Both the position numbers and the translations under genes were made by a program. The notes beneath the pieces were generated by a model, which was not told the DNA's origin, did not search any database, and was given only the letters and a program-made list of their open reading frames with translations. 18,446 nt of DNA from Candidatus Pygmaiobacter gallistercoris (GTDB taxonomy: Bacteria > Bacillota > Clostridia > Oscillospirales > Ruminococcaceae). Shown piece after piece: positions 1-6,512 of this stretch. Position 1 is the first letter of the stretch. The number at the start of each line of letters is the position of its first letter. The DNA lies in assembly GCA_019113125.1 (NCBI GenBank), contig DXIA01000073.1, forward strand, positions 1 through 18,446, given 5' to 3'.

Positions 1-1
1 C

Positions 2-385
2 AACAGCACCGGTGCTGCCAAGGCCATCGGCTTGGTCATCCCCGAGCTGAACGGCAAGCTGATCGGCTCCGCCCAGCGTGTGCCCGTCCCCACCGGCTCC
101 ACCACCATTCTGGTTGCGGTCGTCAAGGGCAAGGACGTCACCAAGGAGTCCATCAACGCCGCGATGAAGGCCGCTGCGAGCGAGAGCTTTGGCTACAATG
201 ACGAGCAGATCGTCTCCTCCGACGTCATCGGCATGCGGTACGGCAGCCTGTTTGACGCCACCCAGACCATGGTCACCAAGATCGACGACGACACCTATCA
301 GGTGCAGGTCGTGTCCTGGTACGACAACGAGAACAGCTACACCAGCCAGATGGTCCGCACCATCAAGTACTTCGCCGAGCTGTAA
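2..385 (+). CDS. gap: Glyceraldehyde-3-phosphate dehydrogenase, C-terminal part (5' truncated by window edge)
   Basis: Glycolytic enzyme that oxidises glyceraldehyde-3-phosphate with NAD and phosphate to 1,3-bisphosphoglycerate in the cytoplasm. The visible 127 residues are the C-terminal part of the catalytic domain. They open with the [10 protein letters not shown] segment, followed by the phosphate-binding region around QRVPVPTGS, and end with the conserved [16 protein letters not shown] block that contains the NAD-contacting asparagine. The catalytic cysteine and the Rossmann domain lie upstream of the window. The frame is open from base 2 to a TAA stop, and a strong terminator follows 25 bases later, so gap appears to be the last gene of its transcript. 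The family identification is close to certain. Whether this is the glycolytic or a paralogous GAPDH cannot be told from this part. Confidence 0.96.
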   Translation, partial: NSTGAAKAIGLVIPELNGKLIGSAQRVPVPTGSTTILVAVVKGKDVTKESINAAMKAAASESFGYNDEQIVSSDVIGMRYGSLFDATQTMVTKIDDDTYQVQVVSWYDNENSYTSQMVRTIKYFAEL

Positions 386-410
386 TCGGACCAACGCAAC
401 TGTCATTTCG

Positions 411-438
411 GACCCCGCAGGAGCGGGGTCCTTTTTTT
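411..438 (+). terminator. Rho-independent terminator after gap
   Basis: Perfect 8-bp stem GACCCCGC/GCGGGGTC with an AGGA loop, followed by CTTTTTTT. It separates gap from the SpoIIQ-like gene. Confidence 0.93.
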
Positions 439-454
439 CTGCCTTTCGCCCCGG

Positions 455-484
455 TGCATAAAAGCCGAAAAGAGGTCAACAATA
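455..484 (+). promoter_or_regulatory. Possible sigma-F/sigma-G-type sporulation promoter
   Basis: TGCATA (455-460), a 14-base spacer, then GTCAACAATA (475-484). From memory, the Bacillus sigma-F consensus is about wGCATA, N14-15, GGnnAnAhT(R). The match here has one clear mismatch, T for the second G. No good sigma-A promoter is visible between the gap terminator and the gene. spoIIQ is a known forespore sigma-F target in Bacillus, so the context fits, but a single match to a loose motif is weak evidence. Confidence 0.4.
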
Positions 485-589
485 GGGATAAACCGGCGCG
501 GCCCGGGGGCTCTTTTCCGGCGCGGCGCAAAAAAACAGCCGGCGGGACCCGGGGACCGGTCCCGGGCGGGAGCGAAAGGAATAAAAGTG

Positions 590-1321
590 ATGGAAAACAG
601 AAACAAATGGAAGGGCAAGGGGTTTTACATCGCGCTGGGGGTCTGTGTCTTCGCGGCGGTGGCCTCGAGCGGATTGGCAATCAACAGGATGATCGGCGGG
701 TTGCAGACGCAGCAGAATTCTTCGAGCAATACGCCGATAGAAAGTGGGGTGCAGGATCCGTGGGATCAGGATACCGAGGTTGGAAAAAACGAAGAGAACT
801 TGCCGGTAGAGCAGACACCTTCCTCCTCATCGCAGAGTGTGGACTCCTCCTCTACCTCTTCTGCCGCTGCGCAGCAAACGCAGCAAGAATCCACCGATGG
901 ACAGGCGGTGCAAGAGCCCTCCTTCAGTTTGCCGGTCGCTGGTAGGATCGTGGCCCCGTACAGCGGGGATGAACTGGTCTACAACCAGACGCTGGCCGAT
1001 TGGCGCACCCACAATGGAATTGATATCGCCGCCGACGCCGGCGCAGCGGTGACCGCCGCGATGGCGGGCGAGGTGACCTATGTCGGCGAGGACGGCAGCT
1101 GGGGCCAGGTGGTCGAAATCACCAGCGGCGAGCTGGTGCTGCGGTACTGCGGTCTGGCGGAAAAACCGGCGGTTGAGGTCGGGGACCAGATCACCCAGGG
1201 CCAGCAGATCGGCGCGCTGGGCGAGATACCGGCGGAGGTTGCCGACGCGCCCCATCTCCATCTCGAGGCGAGCCGTGCCGGTGTGCAGTTTGATCCCGCC
1301 GAGCTGATCGCAGAGGAATGA
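590..1321 (+). CDS. spoIIQ: Membrane-anchored M23 (LytM) domain protein, SpoIIQ-like
   Basis: Predicted 243-residue protein. It has a short basic N-terminus, one membrane segment at about residues 11-33, a Ser/Thr/Gln-rich linker to about residue 110, and a C-terminal M23 LytM domain. All four zinc-site residues are present: H141 and D145 (in HNGID), and H222 and H224 (in HLH). The segment LVYNQTLADWRTHNGIDIAA resembles clostridial SpoIIQ, the forespore protein that joins the SpoIIIAH channel across the engulfing membranes. Bacillus SpoIIQ has lost the metal site, whereas clostridial forms keep it, so peptidoglycan endopeptidase activity is possible. ATG 590 is preferred to an adjacent GTG at 587 because AAAGGA at 575-580 is then well spaced. 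The gene stands alone between two terminators. An ordinary cell-wall M23 hydrolase is the alternative. Confidence 0.72.
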   Translation: MENRNKWKGKGFYIALGVCVFAAVASSGLAINRMIGGLQTQQNSSSNTPIESGVQDPWDQDTEVGKNEENLPVEQTPSSSSQSVDSSSTSSAAAQQTQQESTDGQAVQEPSFSLPVAGRIVAPYSGDELVYNQTLADWRTHNGIDIAADAGAAVTAAMAGEVTYVGEDGSWGQVVEITSGELVLRYCGLAEKPAVEVGDQITQGQQIGALGEIPAEVADAPHLHLEASRAGVQFDPAELIAEE

Positions 1322-1342
1322 AACTGGAATAGGGCAGGGAAC

Positions 1343-1380
1343 AAGATGGGCGGAGTTTGATCCGCCCATCTTTGTTTTTT
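1343..1380 (+). terminator. Rho-independent terminator after the SpoIIQ-like gene
   Basis: Perfect 11-bp stem AGATGGGCGGA/TCCGCCCATCT around a GTTTGA loop, followed by a T-rich tract TTTGTTTTTT. Confidence 0.93.
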
Positions 1381-1391
1381 CGACAGAATTT

Positions 1392-1408
1392 TTTACACAG
1401 GATTTACA
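1392..1408 (+). promoter_or_regulatory. Pho-box-like direct repeat upstream of the phosphate transporter
   Basis: Two identical TTTACA hexamers at 1392-1397 and 1403-1408, exactly 11 bp apart start to start, end about ten bases before the -35 of the PiT promoter. Bacillus PhoP binds TT(A/C/T)ACA-like direct repeats separated by about 5 bp, so both spacing and position suit an activator site. Seen: the repeats. Inferred: PhoP binding. Confidence 0.55.
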
Positions 1409-1417
1409 TTCAACACC

Positions 1418-1447
1418 TTGCCCAACCCACCGCAAAAATGATATAGT
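1418..1447 (+). promoter_or_regulatory. Sigma-A-type promoter for the PiT-DUF47 operon
   Basis: TTGCCC (1418-1423), 18-base spacer, TATAGT (1442-1447). The good -10 with a weak -35 is typical of an activator-dependent promoter, consistent with the TTTACA repeats just upstream. Confidence 0.6.
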
Positions 1448-1494
1448 GAAAAATGTAAACGGCCGGTAAATATTCTGTAAAAAAGGAGCAATCC

Positions 1495-2547
1495 ATGACC
1501 ATTTCGTTTGTCGACTTTTTATCGCAGCTGAGCTCGAACCTGCCGCTGGCGATCACCGCGCTGCTGACCCTCGGGGTCATTCTGGTCAACGGATGGACCG
1601 ACGCGCCCAACGCCATTGCAACCTGCGTCTCCACCCGCAGCATCGGGGTGCGGGCGGCAATCCTGATGGCCGCGGTGATGAACTTCGCCGGCGTGCTGGT
1701 GATGACCGCCCTCAACGCGACGGTCGCCCAGACCATCTATAATATGGTGGATTTCGGCAATGAGGCCGGTCAGAGTCTGGTCGCCCTCTGTGCCGCGATG
1801 GTCGCGATCGTCGCCTGGGCGACCGCGGCCTGGGCCTTCGGGATTCCGACCAGTGAGAGTCACGCGCTGATTGCCGGGCTCTCGGGCGCGGCGATCGCGC
1901 TGCACGGCGGCCTTGGCGGCATCAATGGCGCCGAGTGGGCCAAGGTGCTCTACGGACTGGTGCTCTCCACCGTGCTGGGATTCGGGCTGGGCTGGCTCTG
2001 CGCCAAGGGCACCGTGCTCTGCTGCCGCTCGATGGACCGCCGGCACACCGCCGGGTTCTTCCGCTGGGCACAGATCGGCGGCGGAGCGGCGATGGCCTTC
2101 ATGCACGGCGCGCAGGACGGCCAAAAATTTATGGGAGTCTTTCTTCTGGGCATCTTTCTGGCGCAGGGCAATGCCGGCGCGGGCGAGTTCGTCATCCCGG
2201 TCTGGCTGATGCTGCTCTGCAGCGCGGTGATGGCGCTGGGCACCAGCATCGGCGGTTACCGGATCATCAAATCGGTCGGGATAGACATGGTCAAGCTTGA
2301 GAAATATCAGGGCTTTTCGGCCGACCTCGCCGGCGCGGGCTGTCTGCTGATCTCCTCTCTCACCGGCCTGCCGGTCAGCACCACCCACACCAAGACCACC
2401 GCGATCATGGGGGTCGGGGCGGCAAAGCGGCTCTCGAGCGTCAACTGGGGAGTGGTCAAGGAGATGATCCTCACCTGGGTGCTCACCTTCCCCGGCTGCG
2501 GCCTGATCGGCTGGCTGATGGCAAAACTCTTTATCTGGATTTTCTGA
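1495..2547 (+). CDS. pit: Low-affinity inorganic phosphate transporter, PiT family
   Basis: Integral membrane carrier that imports phosphate (in relatives as a metal-phosphate complex) using the proton gradient. The 350 residues are mostly hydrophobic, in roughly ten membrane segments. PF01384-type signatures occur twice, reflecting the internal repeat of the family: NGWTDAPNAIAT with GIPTSESHALIAGLSG in the first half, and AFMHGAQDGQKFMG with GLPVSTTHTKTTAIMGVG in the second half. The length suits the short Gram-positive PiT form. The start is an ATG 6-7 bases after AAAGGAG. A DUF47/PhoU-like gene follows 40 bases later, the usual partner of PiT transporters. The Pho-box-like repeats upstream suggest induction under phosphate limitation. 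Sulfate permeases of the same superfamily are a less likely alternative given the DUF47 partner. Confidence 0.92.
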   Translation: MTISFVDFLSQLSSNLPLAITALLTLGVILVNGWTDAPNAIATCVSTRSIGVRAAILMAAVMNFAGVLVMTALNATVAQTIYNMVDFGNEAGQSLVALCAAMVAIVAWATAAWAFGIPTSESHALIAGLSGAAIALHGGLGGINGAEWAKVLYGLVLSTVLGFGLGWLCAKGTVLCCRSMDRRHTAGFFRWAQIGGGAAMAFMHGAQDGQKFMGVFLLGIFLAQGNAGAGEFVIPVWLMLLCSAVMALGTSIGGYRIIKSVGIDMVKLEKYQGFSADLAGAGCLLISSLTGLPVSTTHTKTTAIMGVGAAKRLSSVNWGVVKEMILTWVLTFPGCGLIGWLMAKLFIWIF

Positions 2548-2587
2548 AATTGGAATGAACAACCTAAACGGAAAGGAACATGAGAGA

Positions 2588-3211
2588 ATGGCAAAACGGC
2601 AGGAGAACAATTATTTCCAGATGCTCCGGGAGCTGGTGGATTACGCCGACCGGGCCGCGAAAAAGCTGCGGGCCAGTCTGACCGATTTTGACCCCGCAAA
2701 GCTGACTGGGCAGCTCGAGGAGATGCACGCGATCGAACACACGGCGGATCTGACGAACCACGGGCTGACCGACAAACTGGTGCGGGAGTTTATCACCCCC
2801 ATTGAGCGGGAAGACATCGCCTCCCTCGCCGCCCAGATTGACGACATCACCGATGAGATTGAGGATGTCCTGCTGCGGGTCTATATGTTCAATGTCAGGA
2901 CGCTGCGGCCTGAGATGACCCGGTTCCTCGAACTGATCGAGAGCTGCACCGGGCAGCTCTGCGAGCTGATGACCGAATTTGAGAACTTCCGCCGCTCCAA
3001 AACGATCAAGGAAAAGATCATCCGGATCAACGATCTCGAGGAGCAGGGGGACCGCCTCTACCGAGAGGCGATCCACAGCCTCTACACCACCGAGACCTCG
3101 ACCGAGGAGAAACTGGTCTGGACCGAGCTGTTCAGCTGCTGCGAGCGCTGCTGCGACGCCTGCGAACACACCAGCGGCATGGTGGAGGATGTCATCATGA
3201 ACAACACCTGA
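2588..3211 (+). CDS. DUF47 / PhoU-like phosphate transport accessory protein
   Basis: Predicted 207-residue, mostly helical and strongly charged cytoplasmic protein of the DUF47 (PF01865, distant PhoU) family. Typical family features are an N-terminal LRELVDYADRAAKKL segment, an acidic helix (EEMHAIEHTADLTNHGLTDKL), then TPIEREDIASLAAQIDDITDEIEDV, the most conserved part of the family, and a C-terminal helix with a run of cysteines (FSCCERCCDAC). The family modulates the activity of the adjacent PiT transporter. ATG 2588 is chosen over the in-frame ATG at 2555 because the protein then begins like family members (MAKRQENNYF) and AAGGAA lies just upstream. The gene is downstream of pit in the same transcript and ends before a strong terminator. 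Confidence 0.88.
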   Translation: MAKRQENNYFQMLRELVDYADRAAKKLRASLTDFDPAKLTGQLEEMHAIEHTADLTNHGLTDKLVREFITPIEREDIASLAAQIDDITDEIEDVLLRVYMFNVRTLRPEMTRFLELIESCTGQLCELMTEFENFRRSKTIKEKIIRINDLEEQGDRLYREAIHSLYTTETSTEEKLVWTELFSCCERCCDACEHTSGMVEDVIMNNT

Positions 3212-3231
3212 CCGGGATCCGGCACAAGGTG

Positions 3232-3277
3232 CGGACGGGGTGCGGATTTGTTGCCGCACTCCGTCCGTTTGCTTTTT
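3232..3277 (+). terminator. Rho-independent terminator after the PiT-DUF47 operon
   Basis: 14-bp stem CGGACGGGGTGCGG/CCGCACTCCGTCCG with one G-U pair, loop ATTTGTTG, followed by TTTGCTTTTT. Confidence 0.92.
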
Positions 3278-3363
3278 ATAGGCGGACAATCAGCAGGCAA
3301 AATCGAACAACGAAAGCTGTTAAATTTGCTCAAAATTGGAGAGTTGAACAAAATGAAAAAAAC

Positions 3364-3381
3364 CTGTCAATTTTTTAACAA
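3364..3381 (+). promoter_or_regulatory. Rex-like operator candidate, upstream copy
   Basis: CTGTCAA-TTTT-TTAACAA matches the clostridial Rex consensus TTGTTAA-N4-TTAACAA at 12 of 14 fixed positions, and the right half-site is perfect. It ends 6 bases before the -35 of the thl promoter. Rex is known to repress butyrate-pathway genes in clostridia; binding here is inferred. Confidence 0.5.
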
Positions 3382-3387
3382 TCTCCC

Positions 3388-3416
3388 TTGAAACTGGCGT
3401 CACATTGTGATATATT
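3388..3416 (+). promoter_or_regulatory. Sigma-A promoter of the butyrate operon
   Basis: TTGAAA (3388-3393), 17-base spacer, TATATT (3411-3416). This is close to consensus with ideal spacing, in an AT-rich stretch that contrasts with the GC-rich surroundings. The predicted transcription start is near 3423, giving a leader of about 90 bases before thl. Confidence 0.78.
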
Positions 3417-3422
3417 TAACGT
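3405..3422 (+). promoter_or_regulatory. Rex-like operator candidate overlapping the -10 box
   Basis: TTGTGAT-ATAT-TTAACGT follows the Rex layout (TTGTgAA/TTGTTAA, N4, TTAACAA or TTCACAA). It has one mismatch in the left half and two in the right. It covers the -10 and the likely transcription start, where a repressor would block polymerase. Confidence 0.5.
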
Positions 3423-3428
3423 GTTCCA

Positions 3429-3448
3429 CAAGAGGAAAAAACCTCTTG
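3429..3448 (+). other. Stem-loop near the 5' end of the butyrate-operon mRNA
   Basis: Perfect 7-bp stem CAAGAGG/CCTCTTG with an AAAAAA loop, starting about 6-7 bases after the predicted transcription start. No T-tract follows, so it is not a terminator. 5' hairpins of this kind can protect mRNA from decay; that role is inferred. Confidence 0.6.
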
Positions 3449-3512
3449 AAAACCGAGAGAAACAGAGACAGGGCAGAACGAAAAAAGGCATTAAAAAATG
3501 GAGGGAACTACT

Positions 3513-4697
3513 ATGTCTAAGGAAATCGTACTCGTAGGCGCCTGCCGTACCGCCATCGGCAAGATGGGCGGCGCCCTTTCCACCGTCCCCGCCGAGCAGC
3601 TGGGCGCGATCGTGATGAAGGAAGCGATGAAACGCGCCGGCATCGCCCCCGAGCAGATTGACGAAGTGCTTTTCGGCAACGTGCTCACCGCCGCGCAGGG
3701 CCAGAGCCCGGCTCGTCAGGCCGCGGTTCACGCCGGCATCCCCTACAGCGTTCCCGCGCTGACCCTCAACAACGTCTGCGGCAGCGGCCTGAAGACGGTC
3801 AACCTGGCCGCCGCGATGATCCAGGCCGGCGAGGCCGACATCGTGATGGCCGGCGGCATGGAGAACATGTCGATGGCGCCGTTCGCGCTGACCAAGGCTC
3901 GGTTCGGCTATCGGATGAACAACTCCACCCTCGTCGACACGATGGTACATGACGCGCTGTGGGACGCCTTTAACGACTACCACATGGGCATCACCGCTGA
4001 GAATGTGGCCGAGGAGTACGGCATCACCCGCGAGATGCAGGATGAGTTCGCCGCCTGGAGCCAGCAGAAGTGCGAGGCCGCCCGCAAGGCCGGCAAGTTT
4101 GACGCGGAGATCGTCGGCGTGCCCGTCAAGATGAAGAAAGAGACCGTCATCGTCGACAAGGACGAGGGCCCGCGCGACGGCGTGACCAAGGAGAGCATCT
4201 CCAAGCTGCGTCCCGCCTTCCGTTCCGACGGCACCGTCACCGCCGCGAACGCCTCCGGCATCAACGACGGCGCTGCCGCGATCATCGTCATGAGCGCGGA
4301 CAAGGCCAAGGAGCTGGGCGTCAAGCCGATGGCTCGCTGGGTCGGCGGCGCCTCCGGCGGTGTGGATCCCGCTGTCATGGGTGTCGGTCCCGCCACCTCC
4401 ACCAAGAAACTGTTTGAGAAGACCGGTCTGCGGATCAACCAGATGGACCTCATCGAGGCCAACGAGGCCTTCGCCGCCCAGAGCCTTGCGGTCGGCAAGC
4501 TGCTCAACTGGGATCCCGAGAAGGTCAACGTCAACGGCGGCGCCATCGCGCTGGGCCACCCGGTCGGCGCCTCCGGCTGCCGCATCCTGGTCACCCTGCT
4601 GTACGAGATGCAGCGCCGTGGCTCGAAGTACGGCCTTGCCACCCTCTGCGTGGGCGGCGGCATGGGCGTCTCCACCATCGTCGAGGGGATCAAATAA
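3513..4697 (+). CDS. thl: Acetyl-CoA acetyltransferase (thiolase)
   Basis: Condenses two acetyl-CoA to acetoacetyl-CoA, the entry step of the butyrate pathway, in the cytoplasm. The 394 residues match biosynthetic thiolases in length. The full catalytic set is visible: nucleophile C89 in [13 protein letters not shown]349 in [10 protein letters not shown], and C379 in [19 protein letters not shown] is also present. ATG 3513 is chosen because GGAGGG at 3500-3505 sits 7 bases upstream; an in-frame ATG at 3498 would precede that ribosome binding site. It is the first gene of the six-gene butyryl-CoA operon, behind a strong promoter with Rex-like sites. Codon use is strongly biased to AAG, GAG, ATC and GCC, as in highly expressed genes. 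crt follows after 30 bases. Confidence 0.96.
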   Translation: MSKEIVLVGACRTAIGKMGGALSTVPAEQLGAIVMKEAMKRAGIAPEQIDEVLFGNVLTAAQGQSPARQAAVHAGIPYSVPALTLNNVCGSGLKTVNLAAAMIQAGEADIVMAGGMENMSMAPFALTKARFGYRMNNSTLVDTMVHDALWDAFNDYHMGITAENVAEEYGITREMQDEFAAWSQQKCEAARKAGKFDAEIVGVPVKMKKETVIVDKDEGPRDGVTKESISKLRPAFRSDGTVTAANASGINDGAAAIIVMSADKAKELGVKPMARWVGGASGGVDPAVMGVGPATSTKKLFEKTGLRINQMDLIEANEAFAAQSLAVGKLLNWDPEKVNVNGGAIALGHPVGASGCRILVTLLYEMQRRGSKYGLATLCVGGGMGVSTIVEGIK

Positions 4698-4727
4698 GAG
4701 CGACAGAAGACAAAGGAGAGACCAAGC

Positions 4728-5504
4728 ATGGGCTTTGTAAAGGTAGAGAACAAAGAGGGCTACGCCATCCTCACCATCGACCGTGAGAAGGCGCTCAACG
4801 CCCTCAACAGCGCGGTCCTGAGCGACCTCGAGGCCGCGATCGACGGGCTGGATCTCGACGCGGTGCGCGCGCTGATCATCACCGGCGCCGGCCAGAAGAG
4901 CTTTGTCGCGGGCGCCGACATCGGTGAGATGAGCACCCTGACCAAGGCGGAGGGCGAGGCCTTCGGCAAGAAGGGCAACGACATCTTCCGCAAGATCGAG
5001 AGCCTGCCCATCCCGGTCATCGCCGCAGTGAACGGTTTTGCACTGGGCGGCGGCTGTGAGCTGTCGCTGGCCTGCGACATTCGGATCGCGAGCGAGAACG
5101 CTCGGTTCGGCCAGCCTGAGACCGGTCTGGGCATCACCCCGGGCTTTGGCGGCACCCAGCGGCTGGCCCGTACCATCGGGGTCGGCAAGGCCAAGGAGAT
5201 GCTCTACACCTGTGCGCAGGTGAAGGCCCCCGAGGCGCTGGCACTGGGCCTGGTCAATGCGGTCTACCCGATCGAGGAGCTGCTGCCCGCCGCCGAGAAG
5301 ATGGCGGCTGCGATCGCGGCGAATGCCCCCATCGCGGTGCGCGCGACCAAGAAGGCGGTCAACGACGGCCTGCAGGTCGACATCGACAAGGCGATCGAGA
5401 TCGAGGAGAAACTGTTCGGCAGCTGCTTTGAGAGCGCCGACCAGCGCGAGGGCATGGCGGCCTTCCTCGAGCGCCGTCCCCATGCGCCCTATCAGAACAA
5501 GTAA
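4728..5504 (+). CDS. crt: 3-hydroxybutyryl-CoA dehydratase (crotonase)
   Basis: Dehydrates (S)-3-hydroxybutyryl-CoA to crotonyl-CoA. The 258 residues form a single enoyl-CoA hydratase/isomerase domain, the usual crotonase length. Both catalytic glutamates are present: E111 in GFALGGGCELSLACD and E131 in GQPETGLGITPGFGGTQRL. The oxyanion-hole region SFVAGADIGEM lies at residues 58-68. ATG follows AAAGGAG with about 9 bases spacing. Lying between thl and hbd assigns it to the butyrate pathway rather than fatty-acid breakdown. The short C-terminal tail (HAPYQNK) is compatible with the family. A hairpin follows in the gap before hbd. Confidence 0.95.
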   Translation: MGFVKVENKEGYAILTIDREKALNALNSAVLSDLEAAIDGLDLDAVRALIITGAGQKSFVAGADIGEMSTLTKAEGEAFGKKGNDIFRKIESLPIPVIAAVNGFALGGGCELSLACDIRIASENARFGQPETGLGITPGFGGTQRLARTIGVGKAKEMLYTCAQVKAPEALALGLVNAVYPIEELLPAAEKMAAAIAANAPIAVRATKKAVNDGLQVDIDKAIEIEEKLFGSCFESADQREGMAAFLERRPHAPYQNK

Positions 5505-5514
5505 ATAGCAGATG

Positions 5515-5548
5515 CCAGCGTGGACGGAACGCCGCCCGCGCTGGTTTT
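5515..5548 (+). other. Intercistronic hairpin between crt and hbd
   Basis: 13-nt arms CCAGCGTGGACGG and CCGCCCGCGCTGG with an AACG loop, one A-C mismatch and one G-U pair, followed by TTTT. A second small hairpin, CCCGC-AGC-GCGGG, follows at 5557-5569. The short T-run suggests a weak terminator or an RNA-processing or stabilising element inside the operon. Confidence 0.6.
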
Positions 5549-5595
5549 CATCCTTCCCCGCAGCGCGGGAACAGAACATACAGGAGGTTTTCAAG

Positions 5596-6432
5596 ATGAA
5601 GGTTGGTATTATTGGCGCCGGCACGATGGGTTCCGGTATTGCCCAGGCCTTTGCACAGGCCGGCAACGAGGTATATCTCTGCGATATCAAGGCGGAGTGG
5701 GCTGAGGGCGGCAAGAACAAGATCGCCAAGGGCCTGGCCGGCCGTGTCGCCAAGGGCAAGATGGAGCAGGCGGATGCCGACGCGATTGTCGCCCGGATCA
5801 CCACCGGCACCAATGAGATTGTCAAGGACTGCGACCTCGTTGTCGAGGCCGCGCTCGAGAAGATGGACCTCAAGAAGGAGCTGTTCAAGCAGCTGGATGA
5901 GCTCTGCCAGCCGAACTGCATCCTCGCGTCCAACACCTCGTCCCTCTCGATCACCGAGATCGGCGCCGGCCTCTCCCGCCCGGTCATCGGCATGCACTTC
6001 TTCAATCCCGCTCCGGTCATGAAACTGGTTGAGGTCATCGCCGGCGAGAACACCCCTGACGAGACGGTCGCGAAGATCGTTGAGATCAGCGAGGCGATCG
6101 GCAAGACCCCGGTTCAGGTCAAGGAGGCCGCCGGCTTTGTGGTCAACCGGATCCTCATCCCGATGATCAATGAGGCCATCGGCATCTATGCGGACGGCGT
6201 CGCCTCGGTCGAGGGCATCGACACCGCGATGAAACTCGGCGCCAACCACCCGATGGGCCCCCTGGCTCTGGGCGATCTGGTCGGCCTGGACATCGTGCTG
6301 GCCATCATGGAGGTCCTGCAGAGCGAGACCGGCGATCCGAAGTACCGTCCGCACCCGCTGCTGCGCAAGATGGTGCGCGCCGGCAAGCTGGGCCGCAAGA
6401 CCGGCATCGGTTTCTACGATTACCGCAAATAA
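5596..6432 (+). CDS. hbd: 3-hydroxybutyryl-CoA dehydrogenase
   Basis: Reduces acetoacetyl-CoA to (S)-3-hydroxybutyryl-CoA. The 278 residues begin directly with the Rossmann fold ([14 protein letters not shown], glycines at 7, 9 and 12). An acidic residue, D30, ends the second strand and normally indicates preference for NAD(H). Catalytic H134 sits in [18 protein letters not shown] with the partner glutamate E146. The C-terminal helical domain contains [10 protein letters not shown] and [12 protein letters not shown] and ends with [13 protein letters not shown], typical of the family. ATG 5596 is chosen because AGGAGG (5582-5587) lies 8 bases upstream; the open frame extends to 5512, but that extra 28-residue part is unlike family members. 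Fourth enzyme in name but second step of the pathway. Confidence 0.95.
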   Translation: MKVGIIGAGTMGSGIAQAFAQAGNEVYLCDIKAEWAEGGKNKIAKGLAGRVAKGKMEQADADAIVARITTGTNEIVKDCDLVVEAALEKMDLKKELFKQLDELCQPNCILASNTSSLSITEIGAGLSRPVIGMHFFNPAPVMKLVEVIAGENTPDETVAKIVEISEAIGKTPVQVKEAAGFVVNRILIPMINEAIGIYADGVASVEGIDTAMKLGANHPMGPLALGDLVGLDIVLAIMEVLQSETGDPKYRPHPLLRKMVRAGKLGRKTGIGFYDYRK

Positions 6433-6443
6433 GGAGAATCACG

Positions 6444-6477
6444 CACAAAGGACGGAGTCTCTCCGCCCTTTGTGTTT
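6444..6477 (+). other. Intercistronic hairpin between hbd and bcd
   Basis: Arms CACAAAGGACGGAG and CTCCGCCCTTTGTG pair over 14 positions with one A-C mismatch and a TCT loop, followed by only TTT. It is stable enough to cause pausing or partial termination, or to protect 3' ends, but the T-tract is too short for an efficient terminator. Confidence 0.62.
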
Positions 6478-6483
6478 CGATGT

Positions 6484-6497
6484 AATATCCGGATATT
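6484..6497. repeat. Perfect 14-bp palindrome just upstream of the bcd ribosome binding site
   Basis: AATATCCGGATATT is identical to its reverse complement and abuts the GGAGGAG ribosome binding site of bcd. It could be an operator or a small RNA hairpin; no protein family is recognised. Confidence 0.5.
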
Positions 6498-6512
6498 GGA
6501 GGAGAAGACAAG

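Noticed and set aside
1519..2610. A 363-codon minus-strand open frame opposite the PiT gene
   Set aside because: The plus strand encodes a clear PiT transporter. The antisense product is charged low-complexity sequence.
3423..3512. Riboswitch in the thl leader
   Set aside because: The leader is about 90 bases with a single short hairpin and no terminator alternative or known aptamer motif.
3375..6104. A 909-codon open frame on the minus strand opposite thl, crt and the start of hbd
   Set aside because: It is antisense to three genes with clear catalytic motifs. Its composition (runs of H, G, D, L, V, A) is what GC-rich codon-biased genes give on the other strand, and it has no family resemblance.
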